From NCBI GenBank assembly GCA_022606425.2, contig JAHDVF020001593.1, positions 62,001-126,000 on the forward strand: a DNA stretch of 64,000 nt. The letters run 5' to 3'. A program made the position numbers and the translations under genes. How positions within the stretch are numbered: position 1 is the stretch's first letter; each line of letters starts with the position of its first letter. The notes below the pieces were generated by a model that saw nothing but the letters and a program-made list of their open reading frames with translations, was not told the origin of the DNA and did not search any database. Positions 42,598 through 54,500 of this stretch are shown piece after piece. Origin of the DNA: Lepidostoma basale. Its lineage: Eukaryota > Arthropoda > Insecta > Trichoptera > Lepidostomatidae.

Positions 42598-45500
42598 CTG
42601 GAAGAAATCATTTCAAGTTTTCTATTATTTCATATAACTAACAACAACAAACCATCACGCCGTTTCCCCGAAAGGGTATCCTAGTAGATGGCAGCGAGCT
42701 GTTGAAACCGTAAAATCAAGCAGAATTAACACCTTAATTGCTAGATATGCGCTAGGTGCGTACTCCTGAAATCTCACGCTTGAAATCTCACGCTAAATGC
42801 TTAAATAGTTTTTATGTATACTAATTGACGTGTACAATACTTCTTCTCACAAAATGACACTCAGAACCGACAGTCCCGGAGACGCCGTACAAGATTAGCC
42901 GACCCCAAGTAAATGGAATAAAGCTAGGAAGAAGAAGACAATAAACTTCGAAAAAGAAATTTCAATAACAACATTAATACACAATTATTGGCCAACAAAA
43001 TGGAATTAATTTAAATTGAATTAAAACTTGGATAATAAGCATTACTCACCAGCAAGTAGGCGGAACGAGGAGTTGGGGGCAGAGGCTCTTCTCGGGGTGG
43101 GTGAATCGTCAGAATGCCTGCCAGACCTCTTGCTATGACCATTCATCAGCCCGTTTGTGTGTGGCGCTGCATCCTTGGAGACTCTCTTCTTGCCCGATTT
43201 GACTGGCGGTTCGTCTGATTCAGACTCATCTATGAAAATAAATCAAATCAGTAAACATACTTTTGGATAGAGGATATTAAACAAGTTCAAAAGTTTTAAA
43301 TTGATCTGCTATGTCATACTAGTATATTCCTATTATAAATTTTACGTATCATATATTTTAGGAACATGTCTTCCAGTGGCGGTACTCCCATAGAAGCCCA
43401 GAAGCCCGGCTTGCGTAATTTTTTTAAAATCAAAACCTCTTCTGGCTTACAGAGGTTCAGCTCTTGTGGCTATTCCTTTAACGTCTGATGGGAACATTGT
43501 TGGAAGGTGATTTGGTGGGTTGTTGGTTTATGCGGGGACATAATTACTTAGACTTGGGGGTTTCGATTCAAAATTTCTTACGCAAGCCGGGCTTTTGGGC
43601 TTCTATGGGAGTACCGCTACTGATGTCTACATGTTTAAAAATATAGAAAACGATAAAAAGTATATTTTTTTAATAACAATCATAAAATATACACATAACT
43701 TATAAGCTTATCTTAGAAACACGGAGAGTGCTCAAGTATACTACTGATTTGAAAAAATAAAGTGAATTTTTCATTTAAACTTCATGGGTACTTTGTTATT
43801 TATCATTTGCGTAAACCTATTAGGCCAGAATTACAGGCGGAAAATTCTTGGTGGCATGATAATGCAAATACCATGATACTGCTCCTTCCCATACCACATT
43901 GGTTCTTCAAATGAAAAAAAAATGGAGCTCAAAAGGTTAATACAGAGAATCTACCACTAATCATGCTCACGTGAATGACAACAAATATGGAAAAATGGAA
44001 ATATAAAATGTAACATTCGCAGTTTCTACAAAATAAATTTCCTTACAGAAAAAATGAAGAATTAAGAACATGCAATAATTTCATCTTAAAATATTAATTT
44101 ATCAAATCTTAATAAAAAAATATTCATTTATCATTTAATATCTAATTTGAACAGATTTCAAAATGTAACATTTAAAAAAAAGCATTTTGTTTCTTCAAAT
44201 TTTATAATCAAAAATATAATGTGGCATCTTTGCGTAGCTTTAAAAATGAAACGAGTTTAGCCTGATAATAAAAAAAGCTATAGCTAATATAAAATTAATT
44301 ATAACAAAATAGACATTCATCATTCACAACTATTTTAAAAATAAATTTATTTTCATAACCTCATACTCGACAAAAAGTGTGCATATTTCTAATTGTCACA
44401 TGTTAAAAATTAAAAACAAAAATATAGAGAACATTCCGAAATTAAAAACAAATAGCTGAAACGAAAGAAAACATAAAGTAGCACATTGAGAACGTGTTAC
44501 GTATTCAGTTGGACAAACCGCTGTCGTCGTGAAAATTGCGATTCAACATCTTAGTGTAGTGGTGGATGTTATTCAGGGCGTCAGCTGCGCATCTCCTTAC
44601 CACATATTCGGACGCTGGATTCAAACAAACATAACCAATTTAAAATATCCGTGCCGTTGATTTGATATGTAGCTACCAAAACTACAAAATACAATATGAT
44701 GGACTAGCTTTTTACAGGATATACTTGGATCTTTTGGCTTACAGAGGTTCAGCTTTAATGATTATTCCTCTTACGTCTGTAGGATACATTGATGGAAATG
44801 TGATTTGGTAGTTTTTTTATGCGGGGGCTAATGAGTGGCCCGGAGTGCTCCTCCGAAAGAGTGCGAGGGAGGGTTTAGAATTTATGCTAAAGTTCTAATT
44901 TATTCTCAGTCAGTTAGGGTTGGCATTGTAGAGTATGATGGGTTCAGTCTTATTATAAAAAAGTGTCCTTGAGGTAAGTGATTCATGAAAACGGCACTAT
45001 ACAAATTATTATTAAATAAATATAGTAAATAGAATACTCACGCATAATGGGAGCTGATTTGCGAGGTTTTTTAGAAGTCCCGTTAACCTGTTCGAACGGT
45101 GAAGATTCCTTAGATTGACGTTTCCTTTTCGATTTCACAACTAGAGGTTCTTCACTGCTTTCCGAATCTATGTGCAACAATGTGATCAAATTTAGCAATT
45201 ATTAAAAACATATTTTTATTCAAAATACATCACCAAAATAAAAATACATTAAAAAATTTATATAGTGTCTCCATGAGTTTAAAGGGGGAAAAAAATACAC
45301 AGTAAGTGATGGAGATTTATAAAAAAAATACATAAAATTATTTATGCAAGGATAAATACACTTAATAACCTGCGAGTACCATAACCACTGAAGAGTTTTT
45401 AACCATCCCTTGCTGATGTTGTAAAGCTAGTATACGTTTCTTCTGATAACTTTAACATCTCTATAAACATAATAACGACAAACCATCACGCCATTTCTCC

Positions 45501-48500
45501 GCAAGGGAAGGCAGAGAGAATGGACTGCCACACTACTCGATCCTGACATACCTCTCTAGCTTCCTCCACATTCATACAGTGAGTCATACACACACGTCGA
45601 TTCTTCTGGCTTCTAACATGCCCAACCTTTAAAATTGGATTAATTTGGTCATGCCATGTTTTCCTCGGTCTACCTCGACTCCGTACTCCATTTACATCGT
45701 TAAGGTATACTTCACCCATGCGCTCCATATGTCCGAACCAACGCAGCGATCCTTTCATAACTTTGTTCATAATACCTAATTTCGCTCTACATTCCTTTCT
45801 AATATCAGCATTTGAGATTCTGTCGTACATCGTTCTACCACACATATACGAGGTTTGTTCAAAAAGTATCGCGAATTTTATATTTTTTCAAAAAGTATTT
45901 ATTTATTCATGAATATCTATTTTGTCCCCTTCAAAGTAATTCCCCTCGGATATAATACATTTATGCCAACGTTTTTTCCAATCCTCGAAGCACTTAAAAA
46001 AATCATTTTTTGTGATCTTGTTCAGCTCCTCCTTCGATGCCGTCTTTATCTCCTCAATCGTGGCGTAGCGTCGTCCTTTCATGGGCCTCTTCAGTTTTGG
46101 AAACAGGAAAAAGTCACAGGGGGCCAGGTCTGGGGAATACGGTGGCTGCGGCACCATTGCTGTGTTGTTTTTGGCCAAATATTCGCGCACAAGCAATGAT
46201 GTGTGAGCAGGGGCGTTATCATGGTGCAAAAGCCAGTTTTTGTTCTTCCACAAATCCGGGCGTTTCTGGCGGATTGCTTCGCGCAAATTGCGCATAACTT
46301 GCAGGTAATATTCCTTATTGACCGTACTACCCTGTGGCAAGAACTCATGATGCACCACGCCCCTGCAATCGAAGAAAACTGTGAGCAAAACCTTCACGTT
46401 CGACCGAACTTGGCGCGCTTTTTTTGGTCTTGGCTCATGCGGCAGCTTCCATTGGGATGATTGAGCTTTGGTTTCCACGTCATAACCATAAACCCATGAT
46501 TCGTCACCAGTTATGACCCTCTGGAGCACATTTGGGTCGTCACGGACCGAGTCCAACATCTCCTGAGCAATGTTAACGCGATGCTGTTTTTGGTCGAAAT
46601 TGAGCAATTTTGGCACGAATTTCGCGGCGACCCGACTCATGCCCAAATCATTGGTTAAAATCGAATGGCACGAGCCAATCGATATGTTTAGGTCCTCAGC
46701 AACTTCTCTAACGGTGATTCGACGATTGGCTAATACTATTTTCTTCACTTTATCAATGTTTTCGTCTGTTGTTGACGTGCTCGGGCGTCCGGCACGCTCT
46801 TCGTCGTTCATATCTTCTCGGCCCTCTGAGAACATTTTGTACCACCGATAAACGTTGCTTTGGTCCAAGGTAGCTTCACCATATGCCACAGTCAACATTC
46901 GAAATGCGTCCGCGCACTTTATTTTGTTTTTCACACAAAATTTGATACAGATTCTTTGATCCATTTTTTGGAATAGGCAAAAATCGAAGACGAGCCAAAA
47001 CACATCCAAGCAAAACAGCTGTCAAAAATTAACTAAACATTCAAAATGGCCGACCTTGTCAGCATAAGTAAGGGACATGAGTAACAACATAACGCTACAA
47101 AAAAATCAAAAATCAAATATACGTAGCCAGCGGAAATTCAAAATTGGCGATACTTTTTGAACAGACCTCGTACGTCTTAGGGACCTCATCTCTACCGCAT
47201 TTATTCTGCTCTCATCTTTCTTCTGCCAGTTCCATGCTTCGCTTCCATACTGGATATAAACATAACAAATTCTGGATTAAACATTTTAGTATTCCTCCAT
47301 AACACATTTACACATTGTTTGAAATAATTTAATTAAAAAAAACTAATAAAAAAAAAAACTAACTAACTAACCATTATGTCATCTCTTGAGTGAATAGACA
47401 GAAAGGATGTACTGCCACACTGCTCTATCCTTACATACTTCTTTCGTTTCCTCAATATATATACATCAATCATGCACGCACGTCGATTCCTCCGACTCCT
47501 CACATAGCCGAGATTTAATATTTCATTGTATTGATCACGTTACAATTTCCTCGGTCTTTCTCAATTTATACTGTTTACACTTTCTTTATAATTTTTTTCC
47601 ATGTCTCCAAATCATCTTAATGACCCTTTCATTATTTTTTTACAAACACTTTCGTTCGCACATTTTTTTTCTTCATTAGTAAAATTATCAATTGGGCACA
47701 AAACTAAAATTAGAGTAATATGTTAATTATTTATTAAAATACAATAAAAAAGTATAACATTGCATGGGAAATTTGCAAATTGAAGTGTACGGAATATCAC
47801 AGACACTCTTCGCTTCACAAGCCTCTTCTGCATTTGAGTGTGTCCTTTTACATAAGTGGTCGTCTAGATTAGCCATACTCACCCTTTTTTTTCGGACCAC
47901 TTACATATATTTGCTAAGTTAAGCGGGCCATAACATTATACTGATATGAAAAATTAAATCATATAGAGAAGAGTATTGGTTGAAACCTGTTTGATTCAAC
48001 ATTAGGCCGTTGCCACTTAATAAATCTACAAATATGTTTTTTAACTAAAACAGAATGATAATTATACATATCGCTTATCAGTATTCCATTAAGCCAGTTC
48101 AAACATTAATAATAGCATATTTCAAGATATTTAAAATGCCTGAGTTTTTTTAACCCGCTGACTCAGTTTTAACCCTTTCCGGTCCTATGTCAAATGACAT
48201 TCAACATCGACTTTATTCCAGTGAGTCCTATGTCGAATGTCATTTGACATTTTTCGTCTTCATTAGTTTAGTGTCAAAATACATGCAAACATATTTTTTT
48301 CTCGTCCGTATTTAGTGTAGCGGTATACTGGGACGAGTATTCAATGGTTTTTATGAACATTGGAATGTGTAACTTTCTACCTGAGAATGATACAAAAGGT
48401 TTGTTTTAGGGGCTGGCTCGGTACGTGTCACTCGGATGCCCGGCCGCTGGCATCAGTTACACTCGACCCGTGCGCGTGCAAACAACTTGATAATTATTAT

Positions 48501-51500
48501 TACCGATACTTACTATTATTCTAAAAATTCAAACCCCTTAAAATGCCTAGAATTACAAAAAACGCGTTGACAACGAGTTTGAAAGTAGTGATGAAGAATA
48601 TATGAAGGAAGTGAACGTAGAATTCAAACTATTTGTGTATAAAATGTAATAATTAGAGCATTATTCCATACATTCAATAAAATAAAAATTGTAAACATAA
48701 ATATAGTTTTATTAAAAAAAAAAAACCTGGATGTATTGTTTTACCCTGTAATTCTGTAAATCTATTGTGGACCAGAAAGGATTAAGTTGAACGGAATAGG
48801 GCTTGACCTAGACAGGGGTCTGTCTTTTGGGTTCTCCCCTTACCACTGTCTCGGTCAGTGCTCGGCAGTCAACATGTTAAATCACGTTCATAAATGCACA
48901 TAGTTGCTTGGCGGGCCACAGGTTGAGTATGGCCGGTCTAGATGGATGGTTTTTAAAAAACTGAGCATTGGCCGATTTTAACGGTCGTTAATTGAATATC
49001 CCATTTTAACGCGCGTAGTGAATACACTGCAAAGTCACACGCGCGCATTTTTCAGCACAGCGAGGGAGAGGTTAACCAGTAAGTGACCACAACCAGTGAA
49101 GAATGGTTTTTAAATAATTAAAATGTTATGACGAGTGTGCACTGTTGTAGAAGAGTGTAGAAGAAAAGGAATATGTGTGAAAAAAATTTGTTAAAGAACC
49201 AAAACGCCTTTTATTTGGAGGGCTACAAGGAGGGAATTGCTACCATTCATAACATCAACAAACTGTTCCTATTTGATATCAAATTATGACATCTAATGTC
49301 AGATCTCAATCAACTTTAAGCACCTAGAATCACTAGGATATTTACATAGTTTCGCCTGATAATGAATCATAAAGTAAAATTCCTAATTATACAAATGAAA
49401 ATGTCTGATAACTAGAAGTTTTATTTAATATCGGAATTACATTTTTTGCCTTGCTAAGAGGGAAACCATAAATCAACATTTGATGTCTAAAATAGCCATT
49501 ACATGATCAATATTATTGAAGATACCAGTATTGTCAATAATATTGATAATCGTTAATTTCTTGAGGGTACGATCGTCAATATATGTACGGTACACTCCCG
49601 ATTTTCCGGGGTGGATGGTGAAAAAAAATCCCGTATAATTGATTTCCCGGTTAATCCAAAAACAACATTTTTTCTCTTTTTATTAACGATATCCCGTATA
49701 GTTTGATCACCAACATTATATTGATTCAATAAATATTTAACGGTTGCACTATTTTCAAACTTTTCAATTATTTCAAGTTTTTGTTCAATTGAAAGTACGA
49801 CTTGTTTGCGTTTATCCATTATACCATAGACACTTTTTCAGAGTAAAATAAAATTACGGCTTTAAAGCCACAAATGTATGTTGGCGGTGGCGCCAATGTA
49901 AACTAAACGCCCAGTGACATTTGCATTATAAGTACTGTTGTGAAATATTTTTGTTTTTATAAAATATTTTTCAATGATTCAAGTGTCCCAGATAATCCGA
50001 AATATGTCTGTGAACAGTGTAATAGTGTTGTGAAAATACATTGGTTCCTAATGGTTATTTAAAAAGATTTAAATATTAAAGAAAATGATTCCCCATTGTT
50101 TTAAATTCTAAACCGAGTGACGTTCAGAGATTGGTGATGTGTAAAAATAATATAAACAAAGCTAGGAAGAGAGCATGCACGAGGATTATGATTAAAGTTT
50201 ACGGACAAGAACATGAGTATGAGAAGCGATAATGGAAATGTTGCCGGATGGATGAGAGCGAATATTATTTGCAAATTGCCGTGACAACGAACCGCTTGGC
50301 TGCCGTGAGTCTCTCTTTAGCATCTTAGAATAGTGGTTGATGTTGGACATTGCATCCGCCGCGCACCTTCGTACACCGCGATCTGTTTGCAGGGGAAATG
50401 TTTAATCAATTTCACAAAGTCGGCCGTTTTGGATTGTGTCATGTGCAAATTAAATCAATAAATATTGTCATGTGTTAGTGGCGTACAATTTCTTAAAATA
50501 TCTCAATTAAATAAATACACAAAGTAAGTTCTTATTTCCAATACAAAGCTCACAAGTGAACCAGTCAGTACTTTCTCAATTTGTAATAAAAGTAGTTATA
50601 CACATAGTTACAAAAATAAATTATATTGTATCAAAAAATGATAAGCATAGCTGACATAATTCTCTCGCTTCATTAACATTCATATATTGAGTCATGCATC
50701 CCCGTCGATTTCTCTGACTCCTCACGTGCCATGTTTTGTTCAGTCTTCCTTTATTTCTTGTTCTGTTTACATTGCAAACATATACTTTCTTTAAAATTCA
50801 TCCAAACCTCTTAATGACTGCTGAACACAAGCTACTCGGAGATTGACGTCTTTCATATTAGTGAAAATACATACAGAAGACAAATAAATACTCTTGAGTT
50901 CAGAGAGTAACTTGCCTTTCTAAAGTCAAACCATCTCTCATGCATTCCTGGTATTTTACTTGTTCTCAAATAGATGCCTTAAACTGTAAATATGTTTGTA
51001 ATGCCTTTTAAGAAAAATAAATTGATTTGATTTATTATTTTGATCAAAACGCTTTAAATGCACCATTTATTTTTTGCCAGCCCCAATCATTATTTCAATA
51101 TCACTTTCCACACGCTCATTGGTAAACATACTTCCTCAATATACAAATTCATCTGCTTGTTCCAGATTTTCACCATTTATTTAAAAATTTCATACATACA
51201 TATTTAAAGTATTTGATAAACAAAACGCATTTAAAGTGGAGTATGTAATGTGTGAAATTATATTTATAATCAAGAAAAATACAATAAAAAAGTTAAATGC
51301 AAAATTAAAAATATTTATACTGCGGAGTTTCAGAAAAATAAGTATGAATACAGAGGCACAATATTTTCTACTGAAAAAAAAAATAGTTGGGTGTCCCTAC
51401 CTCTGTGCTTGTGCTTGGGGTTGCTGCATGTTGGACAGAGGAATGCGGCTCTTCTCTGCGGGGGTTTGGTGAGACACTCCGGGTGCCAGCCGTCGGAGCA

Positions 51501-54500
51501 AGAGGTGCACTGTACCAGCACCCCGCCAGAGCCGCAGCCGGTGCACAGCGCCACACTCACGCTGCCCTCCCAGCTGGGGACAAATATAAAATATTGTAGC
51601 CAAGTTCAGTAAAGATAACACACAAACATTAGTATTTATTTATGCTAACTAATCATCAACTAACTTGGAAAAGAGAACCAAACAGCCGAACTACCTAGAA
51701 GAGTAGGACTGGACTGGGCTGCCTTTGGAAAAATGAAAATGTTTGATGCATGTATATTGTCGATACTGACATACAGTTTAGAAAAAACACCTTCACAGCA
51801 AAAAGTATCCACAAATTAAATAGTACACAACAACCCAATGTTTGGCGCGAGTCTTTGAGATAAAATACAAAATGAAAAAATAAAGAGGCCAAACCATAGT
51901 TGCCAAAATCATGGGTTGTAAAGCTAGATTAAAGTGGCAATGGGCCGGACATATAGCCAGACAGGACAGTACCAGATGGACACCCAGAATACTCTAATGG
52001 AGGCCTTGGACGAGGAAAAGGAGTGTCGGGAGGCCATATAATATATGGACTTACGATAGAATAGGAACAAGAAGAAGAAGATTATGAAATTGCGAATAGA
52101 AATATTGTGTTATACTGTAAACATGATTCACCTCTCGTTATCGTCAAGTTCATTTCCAGAATCTTCCTCTTTGAAAACTTTTCTGTTTTTCTTCTGTGGA
52201 GTCTTTTCTTTTGGTTTACACTGGTCACAGAACCAGTCACCTTCAGGTACTTTCTGAAACGGAAATCAAATAATTAGAAAACATTGACAATATTATATAT
52301 TTTTTAAATGTATTGTTTTTTTAACAATGATATGATACTTCATTTTAAGATTTAATATGAATGAAAATGTCTGTTTTCAAGAAGTTTTTCGGCATTTGAT
52401 AATGCCTTAGCAAGGCAAAAGATGTCATACCCATCTAATATAATAAAACTTCCAGAAAACAATATTTTTCATGTGTATTAATTGTAATTATTATATGAAG
52501 AAACAATAACTAAGGAGCACACTCACAGTGAGTTTGGGCTTAAGGCAGTACATGTGGTGGCCCTTGTTGCAGGAGTCGCACAGCAGCATGTTCTCCGCGT
52601 CCGTCCTCCTGCGGCAGATGCGGCAGTTTGCGTTGAGGATGGACTTGGACCAGAGGATGCTGTTGTCCAGGATTACCAGGTGGAGCATCACCTGCGCAAA
52701 GCTAGAGCACTCCATCAGGGACGTCTCCCACCGTCGGAGGGCGTCAAACTCCAGCGTCTTGGAGTCTTTAAGACGCTCCTTCTCGTCATAACCTGTAATG
52801 GTGAAACATTAATAATTTAAACATAGGTTGGGCCATGCATGGGTTGCTTTCGGTAAGCTGTCCTATATTCTTAAGTCTAAACGATTTGCACACATACGGT
52901 TTTGAAATAATCACACTCACAAAACGAACAGTACAAAAACTCTGAGTGAGCCAGCGAGGAATGGAGAGGAGGATGTTGAACATCAGTCTGCGAGACAGAA
53001 AAAAAAAAGATGGTATTAAAGAAAGTATATCTTCATTGAAGTGGAATTGGGCTGGCCATATAGTGAGGAGAACAGACAATCAGTGGACCAGACGCACCCT
53101 ATAGTGGCAACCGAGGCGGTCAAACTACAAACAAGTTGGTTCAATGACATCAAAAGAGTGGCAGGAGGTCAATGGCACAAAGTGGCGAAGGATAGAGTGT
53201 TGCAGAAGTCGCAAATAGAGGTCTTAAACCAACACTGGATGACTAAAGACTGACGATTATTTATTTATATATGAATGTGTCATGTGTCCATGAATCCGCT
53301 TTTCATATAATCCTGTCTTTTTTTTTTTTTTTTAAATATTTTGCTTAGGAATATTTAAGGTGTAATCTACATGTATGGCAGGACTCTTGAATTCTTACAT
53401 ATATTTTTTCTAACGTAAGTCCCGCATGGACGAGGGACGGGCCTAGGGATTGAATGAGCGAAGCTGACGAAAGGTGCTGTTTGCCTATAACAGCTTCAGG
53501 TAAGCGGTAGGAATATTTAGCATTGTTTGATGCACCAGTTATTAACGTCATTAAAATAGAAAGTAAATCACCCCAATAAAAAATTGCCCCGCTTTTAAAC
53601 GGATGGTACTTACCGAGAGGTCTTTTCAGGTATTTTTGTGATACTGCCTGGCCTAACTGGAGTAGAGCAGAGGCGAGGTCTTTGACCACCGGGAGATCAT
53701 CCACGACCTTGGTATTTTCCGTCTCGTCACCTGAATCGCTGCTATCTTTTGATTCACTCGCCCCCAGGAAGTATCCCGGCTCTTTGTAAGCAGCCGCATT
53801 TGCTTCTGCAGATAAAAATAATGATATTAAACAATATTTTTAGGTATCATCAAAATATAAGGATGTCAAATTATTTAAAGTAACAGTAAAAATATAAAAG
53901 GTTATGTTACCTGCGTCGATTTTAGTCTTTCCGTTAATGATGTGTAAGTCATCTGTTAATGTCCTCTGCGGACCCCAAGTCAAATTATGACACTGTTTGT
54001 CGTACCCTCTCTTCATTATGGTTTGTCTCCATGTCATGCGGTTCTAGCAAAAAAAAAGTTTAATCAAATTCATTGAATGTCATAAAAATAAATCAGATTT
54101 TTTTTTAAAAACACATTTTCTAAAAATATCATTTGTCATTTAGTAATTAACCACCCTACGTATTTGAACGTACGTGATACGTTCACTGTGACTGTACCAT
54201 TCTGCACTATCCCGTATCATGTACGCGCTTGAGAAAAAGTAATGTACCTAAAATGAACAAGCTGTCAGGGATAGGCGCGTGTGCCAACAACACTCGAGTA
54301 CAAGTCTTCATAAATATGATAGTTTTACAAAGGGCAGGCGAAGTGTGCGGCCGAGTATTTGAGGTTTCGTAATTGAAAAAAATAAAATTAATATATAATT
54401 AAATTTCATTAATAAAAAACCTGCTTTTTTTGCATGTTTCTCAGAAAATAACCCAAAGGTAGGGCGGTTAACCTTCAGCCGCCCAGCGGTCCCGTACGGG

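Larger units (their letters stand above)
45474..47262 (-). repeat. RTE-like LINE 3' fragment, TTG-tail type, with mariner inside
   Basis: 45474-45846 reads [60 protein letters not shown]; it resumes at 47172-47262 with [11 protein letters not shown] and [13 protein letters not shown] sequence. The mariner element separates them. Confidence 0.85.
47869..48935. mobile_element. hAT-type element with two nested TTAA elements
   Basis: An exact 8-base duplication GTCTAGAT flanks it (47861-47868 and 48936-48943). Inverted ends are TAGCCATACTCA and, reversed, CGGCCATACTCA. Inside lie GCGGGCCA-type motifs near both ends. Positions 48154-48876 are a later insertion. Confidence 0.78.

Noticed and set aside
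43840..43960. A mariner remnant (WHDNANTM resembling HHDNAPAH)
   Set aside because: Only a few residues match and there is no supporting motif on either side.
53405..53520. Hammerhead ribozyme in the GTCCCGSATGGA repeat
   Set aside because: CUGACGA is present but GAAA does not follow the hairpin (UAUAAC instead), so the hammerhead core is not met. Kept as a possible structured RNA of unknown type.
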